Origin: Streptomyces sp. Sge12
GTDB lineage: Bacteria; Actinomycetota; Actinomycetes; Streptomycetales; Streptomycetaceae
DNA length: 64,000 bases
Assembly (NCBI RefSeq): GCF_002080455.1
Contig: NZ_CP020555.1
Coordinates: forward strand, 992,001 to 1,056,000
Reading direction: 5' to 3'
Part shown: positions 35,279 through 43,680 of the stretch, in pieces
Numbering within the stretch: position 1 is the stretch's first letter
Layout of the letters: each line of letters starts with the position of its first letter
Position numbers and translations under genes: made by a program
The notes under the pieces: generated by a model
Databases searched by the model: none
The model's input: only the letters and a program-made list of their open reading frames with translations
Told to the model about the DNA's origin: nothing

Positions 35279-35784
35279 CCCCGCCGCCGGGGGCCGCGGC
35301 CTGCTCGTCACCGCTGACGACGGCAAGGCGGGAATCGGCGAAGCTCGGCGCGTACTCCCGTGCGGACGGGCCGGCGGCGGCGCAGAAGCGGGTCCGGACC
35401 CGCCACGACACCCGTGGACCCGTTCGACGAACGTGTGCCGCCTGCACTTGGACCGGTCGCAAAGGCAGGCGCAGTAGGTGCCCGTACGGATCGTGCGGTC
35501 GAGGTGGGCGCCGAGCTCCGGTGAGCCGTACCGGCGTGTCGGCGTGCCGGTCGCGGCCTCCGAGGCCGACAGCCCGGGAGCGTTCGCTGATCAGGAAATC
35601 GCTTTCGGGCTGGGCCTGTTCCAGCCCGGCGAGGTCGGCGAGCTCTTGGCCGGTGCCGTCGCGCGCCTCGACCGCCTCGGCATCGACCGCGTGCACGTGG
35701 CCGGGCACTCCAGCGGCACGCGGGGCGCGTCCCGGCGCGCCCAGGACCGCCCAGGACCGCCCCGACCGCTCTCCCCGACCGTGA
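35279..35784. other. Intergenic with an unidentified fragment
   Basis: 500 bases. From about 35555 to 35725 on the plus strand one frame reads DSPGAFADQEIAFGLGLF, then GELLAGAVARLDRLGIDRVH and VAGHSSGTR, natural-looking protein sequence without a proper start or end. Probably a truncated gene; family unknown. Confidence 0.3.
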
Positions 35785-36105
35785 TCAGGGAGTCGGATCC
35801 GGCGGTCCCACGATCGCCCGCAGCGCCGCGAGGTGCCCCTGGTAGGCCTCGCGGCCCTGCCGGGTCAGACGGAGCCACACGCGTTGCCGGGTGTCGCGGA
35901 CGGCTTTGCGCTGCTCGACGTAGTCGGCGTCCATCAGCACGGCGACGTGCTTGCTCAGCACCGAGGCGGAGACGTCGAGTTGCTTCTGGACCAGGACGAA
36001 CTCCGCCTCGCCCGCGGCGTCCAGCAGCGCGCAGATGCGCAGCCGGTTCGGGGCGTGGATGGTGGCGTCGAAACCCGCCAGCGGGTCCGGGGTCCCGGCG
36101 CTCAC
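35785..36105 (-). CDS. Winged-helix transcriptional regulator (MarR/ArsR-like)
   Basis: 106 residues from a GTG that overlaps the stop of the upstream membrane-protein gene (GTGA). The pattern is that of short 'winged helix DNA-binding domain' regulators: HAPNRLRICALLDAAGEAEF, then QLDVSASVLSKHVAVLMDAD and the wing VRDTRQRVWLRLTRQG. No metal-binding cysteines. It probably controls its own operon, together with the membrane protein. Confidence 0.85.
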   Translation of the reverse strand: MSAGTPDPLAGFDATIHAPNRLRICALLDAAGEAEFVLVQKQLDVSASVLSKHVAVLMDADYVEQRKAVRDTRQRVWLRLTRQGREAYQGHLAALRAIVGPPDPTP

Positions 36106-36593
36106 ACGGTCTTCCGATGCAGGCGGACGAAGGCCAGGTGGAAGCCGACGGACGCGGCCGCGCTGATCAGCGAGGCCGCGATCAGCCACGCCGGCCGCCC
36201 CGTGAGGCGGAACGCGAACCCTGCTCCCACCACCAGCACGGGCAGGCCCACCGCGAGCGGCAAGGTCGCCCGCTTCGGCAACACGTCGAACCGCAGGGCC
36301 ACCCCGGTCTTGTCGCGCCAGGCCTTGGCCGCGACGACGAAGAGCACCCAGTACGCCACCGCGCTCGCCAGCATGATGCCCAGCCAGGCCGAGTGCGGCA
36401 GCAGCCAGTCCGAGTCGGCCGTGACGCCGCCGTAGATGACGGGCAACGCGGCGGCGTAGAGCGTGAGCGTAATGAAGAACCAGTTCGGCCACGGCGTGGC
36501 CGCCAGCGCCGAGGTGGACGCCCGGACGTGCTCGGTGTCGGCCAGGGCGGAACGGGCCTGCTCGGGAGTCATGCGTACCGCGTCGGTTTCCAT
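36102..36593 (-). CDS. Four-helix membrane protein, function unknown
   Basis: 163 residues. Four hydrophobic segments (about 37-57, 70-95, 110-130, 135-155) with cytoplasmic ends; an in-frame ATG at residue 8 is an alternative start. It is translationally coupled to the winged-helix regulator. Such pairs often act as a sensor or efflux-type accessory. A short AT-leaning segment near 36605-36620 (AGTTTCCGATGCGGAAAGAG) is a likely promoter area. Confidence 0.75.
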   Translation of the reverse strand: METDAVRMTPEQARSALADTEHVRASTSALAATPWPNWFFITLTLYAAALPVIYGGVTADSDWLLPHSAWLGIMLASAVAYWVLFVVAAKAWRDKTGVALRFDVLPKRATLPLAVGLPVLVVGAGFAFRLTGRPAWLIAASLISAAASVGFHLAFVRLHRKTV

Positions 36594-36816
36594 GCCGGAA
36601 AGAGTAGCGCTTAGTTTCCGATGCGGAAAGAGATGAGTTTCCGGTACGGCAAGTCCCTACGTCGAAGCGACCTCTCCCCGACCTCGCCCCGGCCGCGGCC
36701 CGGCCGCACCCCGGCCGCTGACGAAGCCGCGATCAGGCGACCTGATCGTTCTCCCGAAACCATCCACGTGCGGGCGGCCGTCGTGCCGCCCGGGCGGTTG
36801 GCCGACCGGGCACCTC

Positions 36817-37734
36817 TCACTGGTCGCGCCGTTGCACGCTGGTGACCGCGAGCACGGCTGCGGTGAGCGCCCACACCGCGTACACGGTCCAGGCTCCGCC
36901 GGTCGTCCACGGAAAGTCGGTGTGCGGGGAGCCGACCTGCACGAGCCGTGACCACGCCTGGTAGAGCGTGGCGTGCCCGGCGACCGCCGACCAGTGGCGG
37001 CCGTCGGTGAAGGCGAGGGGCAGCACGAGGATGACGACCACCGCGGCGATCATGGTGGCCGAGGTGTGCCTGATGACGGAGCCGATGGCCATGCCGGCGA
37101 CCGCGCACACGGGCGCAAGGAGGGCGGACGCCACTACGACGCGCAGGGCGCCCGGGTGGCTGATCGATATGCCCGCGTCCCGGCCGTCGAGGATGGCCTG
37201 CGTCAGGGCGAACGAGGCCCCCGCGACGATCGCGCCGAAGACGGTGCTGGCCGCCGCGACGACGACCGTTTTGGCCGCCATCACCGAACGGCGGGCCGGA
37301 ACGGCCGCGAACGTCGTACGGATGGTGCCCGTGCTGTACTCGCCGATGATCGCGATGGCGCCGATGGCACCGAGGGCGAGCATCATGACCATGGCGGCGT
37401 TCGCCGTGAACGCCTCCTGCAGGGGAATTCCGTCCCGGACGAAGTCGGCCCGGTCCGCCGCGGTCCGCTGAGGCCAGTAGTTGTACGTGTCGTAGGCGGT
37501 GCCCGCGTTGAACGCGATGACGGCCAGGGCGGTGGCCCCATAGGCGATCCAGGTCGAGCGCAGCGACCGGATCTTGATCCATTCGGCGGCGACCAGGTCG
37601 TGGAAGCGGGCGCGGGGTTCGGCGGGGCCGAGTCCGCCGGCGGGACCGTACGTCGCGGTCGCGGTCGTGGTCGTGGCCGGAACCGGAGTCGTGGCCGGAA
37701 CCGGAGTCGTGGCCGGAGTCGGGGTCGGGGTCAC
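36817..37734 (-). CDS. ABC-2 type transporter permease
   Basis: 305 residues from a GTG overlapping the ATPase stop. The first 30 residues are a low-complexity Pro/Thr/Val/Ala repeat. Then follow the usual amphipathic start (FHDLVAAEWIKIRSLRSTW) and six membrane segments with a conserved GEYSTGTIRTT motif in the first cytoplasmic loop. It is typical of actinobacterial drug/antimicrobial-peptide exporters with a separate ATPase. Confidence 0.9.
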   Translation of the reverse strand: MTPTPTPATTPVPATTPVPATTTTATATYGPAGGLGPAEPRARFHDLVAAEWIKIRSLRSTWIAYGATALAVIAFNAGTAYDTYNYWPQRTAADRADFVRDGIPLQEAFTANAAMVMMLALGAIGAIAIIGEYSTGTIRTTFAAVPARRSVMAAKTVVVAAASTVFGAIVAGASFALTQAILDGRDAGISISHPGALRVVVASALLAPVCAVAGMAIGSVIRHTSATMIAAVVVILVLPLAFTDGRHWSAVAGHATLYQAWSRLVQVGSPHTDFPWTTGGAWTVYAVWALTAAVLAVTSVQRRDQ

Positions 37735-38642
37735 CGGGGGTCTCCTGCGAGGTATTGGACGCTTTCGGCGGTGAGCTCCATGAACGCCTCCTCCAGGGAG
37801 GCGGACCGGGTGCTGAGGTGGTGCAGCGGAATGCGATGCTCCAGGGCGATCTCACCGATCCGGACCGCGGTCAGCCCGGTCACGGTGAGCAACTCGCCCT
37901 GTTGGGCGGGTACGACGGCGCCCTCGGCCGTCAGCAGGTCTCTCAGGGCGACCGCGGCGGTGGTGCCGACCACGGCGCTCTGCCGGGTGCCGCGGGCGGA
38001 GAACTCGGTGAGGCTTTCCGCCGCGATCAGTTCGCCGCGGCCGATGACGATCAGCTGGTCTGCGGTGTGCTCCATCTCGGACATGAGATGGCTGGACACG
38101 AACACGGTGCGGCCCTCGGCGGCGAGCCGCCTGAACAGGTCGCGCACCCACTTCACTCCTTCCGGGTCGAGGCCGTTGAGCGGTTCGTCGAAGAGCAGGA
38201 CCGGCGGATCGCCGAGCAGGGCGGAGGCGATGCCGAGCCGCTGTTTCATGCCGAGCGAGAATCCTCCGATGCGGCGGCCGGCGACGTCGGCGAGGCCGAC
38301 CTCCCGCAGCACCTCCTCCACCCGGCGCTGCGGTATGCGGTTGCTGCGGGCCAGCGCGGACAGTTGCGCCCGCGCGCTGCGCCCGCCGTGCACGTCGTGC
38401 GCATCGAGGAGGGCGCCGATGTGGCGCAGGCCGCGGGCGCGGTCACGGAAGGGGCGCCCGTCGATGGTGACGGTGCCGCTGGTGGGCTCGTGGAGGCCGA
38501 GGATCATCCGCAGCGTGGTGCTCTTGCCGGCGCCGTTCGGCCCGAGGAAGCCGGTCACCCGGCCGGGCCGCACGGCGAAGGTCAGGTCGTTGACAGCCGT
38601 CGTGCCGCCGTATCGCTTCGTGAGTTCATTGACTTCGATCAC
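37731..38642 (-). CDS. ABC transporter ATP-binding protein
   Basis: 303 residues. Walker A GPNGAGKST near residue 37, a signature in GFSLGMKQRLGIASALLGDP, Walker B VLLFDEPLNGLDPEGV and the switch SSHLMSE are all present. The C-terminal extension has the pattern of the DrrA/NatA-type family. It is the first gene of the exporter operon, divergent from the two-component system across the nested palindromes at 38684-38736. Confidence 0.93.
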   Translation of the reverse strand: MIEVNELTKRYGGTTAVNDLTFAVRPGRVTGFLGPNGAGKSTTLRMILGLHEPTSGTVTIDGRPFRDRARGLRHIGALLDAHDVHGGRSARAQLSALARSNRIPQRRVEEVLREVGLADVAGRRIGGFSLGMKQRLGIASALLGDPPVLLFDEPLNGLDPEGVKWVRDLFRRLAAEGRTVFVSSHLMSEMEHTADQLIVIGRGELIAAESLTEFSARGTRQSAVVGTTAAVALRDLLTAEGAVVPAQQGELLTVTGLTAVRIGEIALEHRIPLHHLSTRSASLEEAFMELTAESVQYLAGDPR

Positions 38643-38683
38643 GGGGACAACGGTGCCGGGCGACGGCCTCGCCGCTCATCGGG

Positions 38684-38736
38684 CCGGGGTTGACAATCGC
38701 CGCGCGCGCGTGTCAACCCCGGTTGTACAACCGGGG
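38684..38736. promoter_or_regulatory. Nested palindromes in a divergent promoter
   Basis: CCGGGGTTGACA (38684-38695) and its exact complement TGTCAACCCCGG (38711-38722) are 15 bases apart. A second perfect palindrome, CCCCGGTTGTACAACCGGGG (38717-38736), overlaps the right arm. TTGACA boxes face both ways (38690-38695 and 38716-38711), so they may be -35 elements for both operons. This is the best operator candidate in the window, probably for the LuxR-type response regulator encoded downstream. Confidence 0.7.
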
Positions 38737-38775
38737 GTCGATGGCTCCTCAACGGCACACGGTTACGATCACCGG

Positions 38776-40032
38776 ATGTCTGCCTCCGTGTCTTTGCCGC
38801 TACTCAAGCGCATACCGCCGGGCCTGTGGACGGCGCTGGCGTGGTCGGCGGCAGGGGTGGCGCCCATCGTCGAGTACGTCGTGATGCCGCCGGGGCCGAC
38901 GTATTCGCTCAACTTTCCCCGGGACGGGCTCGATCCGGTTGGCGCCAGGGCTCTGCTTGCGCTCGCCTTCGTGCTGGTCCTGGCCGGTAGTGCGGTGCTG
39001 CGCCGCAGGACTTCGCCGGCGTACGCACTGGTGATCGCCGGTACGGTCGCCTCGACGGCGGCCTGGCGCCAGGACGAGATCCCGCCCCTGCAGTTCCTGG
39101 CCGTGGATGTGGCCCTCTGCTACATCGCGGCCGTCCGATCCCGGCGGAACTCGCTCACGGCGGCCGCGGCGGCACTCGGCGTGCTCACCTGCTATTTCAT
39201 GCTGCGGCTGCTCGTGGGGGACGACTCCGGGATCGCCCCTGAGCCCTTCCTGGCCCTGACCGTGGTCATCGCCTGGCTCATCGGCAACTCGGCCCGTCAG
39301 GCCCGCGCCCACACCGCAGAGCTGTACGCACGGGCCGCCGCGCAGGCCGTCACCGCCGAACGGCTGCGCATCGCCCGGGAAATGCACGACACCGTGGCCC
39401 ACAGCATCGGCATCATCGCCCTGCAGGCCGGCGCCGCAGCCCGGGTCGTCGAGACCCAGCCGGCCAGGGCCCGGGAGGCGATGCTCAACGTGGAGAAGGC
39501 GGGGCGCGAGACGCTGTCCGGGCTGCGGCGGATGCTCGGAGCCCTGCGTGAGGCCGACCAGGATCAGGAAGGCCCCGGCCAGGACGACGGGCGTACACGG
39601 GCGTCGCTGCAGCCGGCCGGCCTGTCGGACGTGGAACGGCTCGCCGCGACGGCCATGGCCGCCGGTGTCCGCGTGGAGGTGCGCCGGCAGGGCAGACGTC
39701 GCCCGCTGCCCGCCGACATCGACCTGGCGGCGTTCCGGATCGTCCAGGAGTCGGTGACCAACGCCGTACGGCACTCGGGGGCGGATTCCTGCCTCGTGCT
39801 CGTCGACTACCGCGCGGACGAACTCGCGGTCGAGGTCTCGGACCGAGGGAAAGGCGGCGGCACCAGCACAGGCAGCGGCACCAGCACAAGCAGCGGATAC
39901 GGACTGATCGGCATGCGCGAGCGGGTCACCCTGCTGCACGGCGATTTCACGGCCGGGCCCCGTCCCGGGGGCGGCTTCCTGGTGGCGGTCAGACTGCCGC
40001 TACCGGCAACAACCGAGGCGGGAGCCACATGA
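38776..40032 (+). CDS. Two-component sensor histidine kinase (HisKA_3)
   Basis: 418 residues. About five membrane helices in residues 15-170 form the sensor. The dimerisation box IAREMHDTVAHSIGIIAL carries the phospho-His near residue 206, and the ATPase N-box is IVQESVTNAVRHSG. In the ATP-binding domain, between the first Gly motif (DRGKGG) and the second (GYGLIGMRER), there is an inserted GTSTGSGTSTSS repeat. It partners the LuxR-type regulator, overlapping it by four bases. Confidence 0.92.
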   Translation: MSASVSLPLLKRIPPGLWTALAWSAAGVAPIVEYVVMPPGPTYSLNFPRDGLDPVGARALLALAFVLVLAGSAVLRRRTSPAYALVIAGTVASTAAWRQDEIPPLQFLAVDVALCYIAAVRSRRNSLTAAAAALGVLTCYFMLRLLVGDDSGIAPEPFLALTVVIAWLIGNSARQARAHTAELYARAAAQAVTAERLRIAREMHDTVAHSIGIIALQAGAAARVVETQPARAREAMLNVEKAGRETLSGLRRMLGALREADQDQEGPGQDDGRTRASLQPAGLSDVERLAATAMAAGVRVEVRRQGRRRPLPADIDLAAFRIVQESVTNAVRHSGADSCLVLVDYRADELAVEVSDRGKGGGTSTGSGTSTSSGYGLIGMRERVTLLHGDFTAGPRPGGGFLVAVRLPLPATTEAGAT

Positions 40033-40688
40033 CCATCCGTGTCGTACTCACCGACGACCAGCCCCTGGTCCGCGCCGCACTGCAGATGGTCATCACGGAC
40101 ACCCCGGACATCGAGGTGGTGGGCGAGGCCGGAGACGGCGCGGAAGCAGTACGGCTGACGGAGGAACTCGCCCCCGACGTCGTCGTGATGGACCTCCGGA
40201 TGCCCGGTATGGACGGCATCGAAGCCACCCGGCTGATCACGCAGAGCACCGGATCCGCACGCGTCGTCGTCCTCACGACCTTCGACGACGACGAGTACGT
40301 CTACGGGGCGCTGCACGCCGGCGCATCCGGATTCCTCGTCAAGGACATGGCCCTGGACGACATCCTCTCCGCGATCCGGATCGTTGCCGCCGGGGACGCC
40401 CTGATCGCCCCGGCCGTCACACGCCGGCTGATCAAGGACTTCATCGCCCGACCCGCAGCGTCACCGCCGCGGCAGGCGAAGCTCGATGGCATCACCGCCC
40501 GAGAACGCGAGGTGCTGACCCTCGTCGGCAAGGGCCTGTCCAATACGGAGATCGCCGGCGAGCTCTGCATCAGCATCGCCACCGCCAAGACCTACCTGAC
40601 CCGCCTGCTCGCCAAACTCGATGCCCGCGACCGGGTACAGCTGGTGATCCTGGCCTACGAGGCAGGCCTGGTGGCAGCGCACCGGTGA
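40029..40688 (+). CDS. LuxR/NarL-type response regulator
   Basis: 219 residues. Receiver: DDQP near residue 11, phospho-Asp in VVMDLRMPGMDG near 54, Lys in FLVKDMA near 104. C-terminal helix-turn-helix: TAREREVLTLVGKGLSNTEI followed by CISIATAKTYLTRLLAKLDA. It is coupled to the histidine kinase. The divergent ABC exporter is the probable target, through the palindromes at 38684-38736. Confidence 0.93.
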   Translation: MTIRVVLTDDQPLVRAALQMVITDTPDIEVVGEAGDGAEAVRLTEELAPDVVVMDLRMPGMDGIEATRLITQSTGSARVVVLTTFDDDEYVYGALHAGASGFLVKDMALDDILSAIRIVAAGDALIAPAVTRRLIKDFIARPAASPPRQAKLDGITAREREVLTLVGKGLSNTEIAGELCISIATAKTYLTRLLAKLDARDRVQLVILAYEAGLVAAHR

Positions 40689-41034
40689 GCGCCTCCGCCC
40701 AAGCGAACGGACCTGCCGGACCGACGACGGCGGCCACCTGGTCGGCTGGAGCAGGGGCGGTCCCGGCCTGACGGCGTGGGCACTGCGTTCGGTAGCGGGG
40801 GGTGCCGTAGCAGCCCGAGATGCCGGCGAGGGCCTGCTCGAACGCCGTGGCGTAGAGGCGCAGGGGCAGCTCGGCCGCGGTGAGCCGACCGACGGGGTGG
40901 CGGGCCAGGCCCGCCTCCTCAGCCGGCAACCTACGCCGAGACCCGGTGAGGCGACTCCTCTGCGTGGAGAACGGAGCGTCGAGCGACCACTCGTTCACGC
41001 AACGGCCCCGCGACGGGCACCACTTGTTGTCCTG
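40689..41034. other. Intergenic, no gene recognised
   Basis: 346 bases. On the minus strand around 40905-40790 a frame reads RLTAAELPLRLYATAFEQAL, which looks protein-like, but no start, stop context or family supports a gene. Confidence 0.35.
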
Positions 41035-42252
41035 TCAGGTGCGTGCGGGCGCTGCTTCCTCGGTGGCAGCGCCGGCATTGAAGCGAGCGGCGATCCGCAG
41101 CAGGGCGCGGACGTCGTCGTCCGGAGTACGGAGCGACTCGCGCGTGCGGGCATCGGCGTATTCGGCCGGGCCGAGTGCGGGATCCCCGCGGACATAGGCG
41201 GCCACTGCTGAGTGGAGCTGGTCGGCCGTCACGGCAGCAGCCAGCTCGGCCGCCACGAGTCCGGCGGCGCGATGGCGCTCCTCGGCCGTACGGCGCACCG
41301 ACTCCTCCAGGTAGTGCCGCAGGGCCCACTGGCCGTCCCGGATCTCCACGGCACGGCGGTACAGACGCCACGCCGTGCCCCAGCTCGGCGAGCGGGTCGC
41401 CGTGACCGACCCTTGCGGTTCGAGCACGATGCCGGGTACGACGTCGTGCATCACGCTCCACAGGGGTGCCAGGGCCCGGTAGTCGCGGTGCGTGCGCAAC
41501 CAGGTCTTCATGCGCAGGACGGTGTGAACGGCCAGCGTCGGGATGAAGAATCCGGTGAGGACGAGCAGGTTACCGATGTCGGCGAAGACCCACGCCAGGC
41601 TCTCGGTGGCCGCCGACGGTCCGCCGCTTCCGCTTGCTGCGGCTGCGACTGCGGCGAGTCGGATGGCGCTGTAGCCGAGCGTGAGCAGGGCCCCGGTGCC
41701 GACGACACGCAGTCCGCGTGCGATCCACACCTCTTCCGTGCGGCCGGCGGCTCTCCAGCAGCCGACGCCGAGGACGCCCTGCCCGATGCCGTACGCGACC
41801 ACGTAGAGGACCAGGTACGTCTGGTAGACGCCGTAGCGGATGTACGTGGCCGTGAATTGCTGAGGCGTCGTCGGACCGCCGGCGGGTAGCAGGAAGAAGA
41901 GGGTGGTCAGTGCCAGGACGACCACTCCGCCGGCCGTGAGGAACAGCCGGGCCCGGGCCCGTGCGCGGTCCGGGGAGAGCGCCCAGTGGGCGAGGACGAC
42001 GGATTGCAGCGCCACCTGCGCCGTCACGAAGCCGAACGCCATGAGGATGCCGATCGAGGGGCGGCCCGTGACGCCGCCCACGAACTGCCAGACGGGTTCC
42101 AGGGAAACCAGGAAGGAGCATGCGCAAAAGCCGTAGACGCCTGCGAGGGCGGCACGCGCCCGATCCTGCCGCAGACGTTGCGGGGAGGCCAGGAGCAGGA
42201 GGAATCCGGCTGCGGCCAGCGCCAGGCACACCGGATGGAGGAGCTGCTGCAC
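41035..42252 (-). CDS. DUF6545 / MAB_1171c-type membrane protein
   Basis: 405 residues. Seven hydrophobic segments in the first 245 residues, then a cytoplasmic C-terminal part of about 155 residues starting after MKTWLRTHRDYRALAPLW, the family's conserved block. These proteins are labelled putative transporters, but their function is unknown. Typically, as here, they are encoded beside an ImmA/IrrE-type protein and an XRE regulator; the next gene upstream is nine bases away. Confidence 0.85.
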   Translation of the reverse strand: MQQLLHPVCLALAAAGFLLLLASPQRLRQDRARAALAGVYGFCACSFLVSLEPVWQFVGGVTGRPSIGILMAFGFVTAQVALQSVVLAHWALSPDRARARARLFLTAGGVVVLALTTLFFLLPAGGPTTPQQFTATYIRYGVYQTYLVLYVVAYGIGQGVLGVGCWRAAGRTEEVWIARGLRVVGTGALLTLGYSAIRLAAVAAAASGSGGPSAATESLAWVFADIGNLLVLTGFFIPTLAVHTVLRMKTWLRTHRDYRALAPLWSVMHDVVPGIVLEPQGSVTATRSPSWGTAWRLYRRAVEIRDGQWALRHYLEESVRRTAEERHRAAGLVAAELAAAVTADQLHSAVAAYVRGDPALGPAEYADARTRESLRTPDDDVRALLRIAARFNAGAATEEAAPART

Positions 42253-42261
42253 GTTCCTTGT

Positions 42262-42780
42262 TCACTTCCTCATGTCGTGGCCGCCCAACAACGTCTCCGC
42301 GGCCCGGTCGTGCTGCTTGATGCGGACTCGGGGCCGGTGGACGTGGCGCTGCAGGTACGTGCCGACCAGCTCCGCCTCCTTCTCGTCGCCGTGGGCGTAG
42401 TCCGTGCGACCCAGCATCATCCTCACCACCGACGGGTCGAGCGTGGGGACGAGGCGCTCGGAGTCCGGGGCCGCCTGCGGCAAGGCCGCGAAGCCGCGGT
42501 GGTTGCAGAGGATGTGCGCCAATTCATGGGCGATGATGTGGTCTTGATGGGCGCGGCTCGTCTTCTCGTCGACGAATACGTAGTCGACGCCCTCCGCCAT
42601 CCGGATCCACAGGCCGCACACGCCCCCTACGTTGTCCGCGGGCGACGGAACAATCCGTATGGGATACCCGGAGCGCTCCTCCACGGCGGGCAGCAGGTCC
42701 CGCACGCTGTCGACCGGCGGCAGCCGGAGACTGCGGACGAAGCGGCGGCTGTGGCGCCGCACGTCATCCGAGTACTTCAC
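42262..42780 (-). CDS. ImmA/IrrE-family metallopeptidase-like protein
   Basis: 172 residues from a GTG overlapping the XRE gene stop (GTGA). The zinc-binding HExxH is in IIAHELAHILCNH near residue 87, preceded by the family helix-rich N-terminus and followed by an acidic KEAELVGTYL helix likely to provide the third ligand. ImmA cleaves a phage-type repressor and IrrE cleaves DdrO. The XRE protein encoded in front of it is therefore the predicted substrate or partner. Confidence 0.88.
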   Translation of the reverse strand: MKYSDDVRRHSRRFVRSLRLPPVDSVRDLLPAVEERSGYPIRIVPSPADNVGGVCGLWIRMAEGVDYVFVDEKTSRAHQDHIIAHELAHILCNHRGFAALPQAAPDSERLVPTLDPSVVRMMLGRTDYAHGDEKEAELVGTYLQRHVHRPRVRIKQHDRAAETLLGGHDMRK

Positions 42781-43298
42781 GAACCCTCCCCCTCGTCCTC
42801 GTCGGCCGCGCCGCTCCCGCTCCTCCCCCCTTCGGACGGATCGGATGCAAGGCCCTCCTTCATCCGAAGCTGCTCGACGGCGGCGAGGATCTGCTCCATG
42901 CTCGCCGGCGACAGCCCGGCAACGCGTGTCGCGACCCTCTTCACTCCGCTGTCGCGCAGTTGCCGAACGAGGTCCAGTTCGGCGTCGATCCTGCCTGCGG
43001 TGTCGTCGTCGAAGAAGTACGCCACGGGCACCCCGAAGAACTCCGCGAGCGCCTCGAGGTGCCGCCGGGTCGGGTTGTCCCGCCGTCCGGTGCGCAGTTG
43101 CCACAGGTAGACGTGGGAGAGCCCTGGCCCCCCGCGTTCCTGCAGCAGCTGCGCGACCTCCTTGTTCGAGTAGGGGCCCCGACCCGGCGGATGAACAGTC
43201 TCGAAGAGCCTGTCGAGTCTCTCTCTGAACGCTTCCTTGGACAGAACAGCCCCCCTGAGCAGCGGGATTAATGTTGGTTGACGACCTGCCACGATCAT
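42777..43298 (-). CDS. XRE-family helix-turn-helix regulator
   Basis: About 173 residues from the ATG at 43298, but the true start may be nearer KEAFRERLDRLF (about 43240), where a G-rich stretch lies upstream. The helix-turn-helix is YSNKEVAQLLQERGGPG and VYLWQLRTGRRDNPTRRHLE, then ALAEFFGVPVAYFFDDD, typical of SinR/phage-repressor-like domains. The C-terminal segment is an acidic tail. Downstream ImmA/IrrE coupling suggests that it is relieved by proteolysis. It is divergent from the biosynthetic operon. Confidence 0.85.
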   Translation of the reverse strand: MIVAGRQPTLIPLLRGAVLSKEAFRERLDRLFETVHPPGRGPYSNKEVAQLLQERGGPGLSHVYLWQLRTGRRDNPTRRHLEALAEFFGVPVAYFFDDDTAGRIDAELDLVRQLRDSGVKRVATRVAGLSPASMEQILAAVEQLRMKEGLASDPSEGGRSGSGAADEDEGEGS

Positions 43299-43330
43299 GC
43301 CAGACTCAGGCCCGTTAGCTGAGATTAATC
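43266..43330. promoter_or_regulatory. Pair of GATTAAT motifs near the XRE start
   Basis: GATTAAT at 43266-43272 and GATTAATC (a perfect 8-bp palindrome) at 43323-43330 flank the XRE start codon, about 57 bases apart, in otherwise GC-rich DNA. They may be XRE binding sites. From 43331 to 43680, before the Ddl-like gene, no gene is seen; TTGACC near 43540 is the only -35-like hexamer. Confidence 0.4.
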
Positions 43331-43680
43331 GAACTGGCCAATCATCGTCGGGGAAAACCAGCCACACCGATCGCCCTGAGACAACGCGGCAGCCGGGGCG
43401 ACCGGGGCGGGATTCCCTCCGGCTGTCCAACCGTGGGGACCGTGTGTCCCCCGTTGTCGTGGTGGTGCGGGGCCCTCACGGGACCCCGGTGCCGCAGGCG
43501 CACGTCCGCGCAGACCTGCGCGCGAAACCTCCCTCAAAACTTGACCGATTACCGTCCCCCACCCTGCCCGGCCGTCTGGGACGCCCAGCGGGCTGCCAGG
43601 AACCGGAGGGGTTGCCAGGAGCGCCGAGTGCGTCCGGCGCGCCTTCCCGTCCGGACGGAAAACGCCAGACAGGAGTCAAT

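Noticed and set aside
36973..40032. A 1019-codon plus-strand open frame covering the antisense of the ABC operon and continuing into the histidine kinase
   Set aside because: The first 600 codons are antisense to a clear permease and ATPase and have arginine/glycine-rich shadow composition; only the part from 38776 is the kinase.
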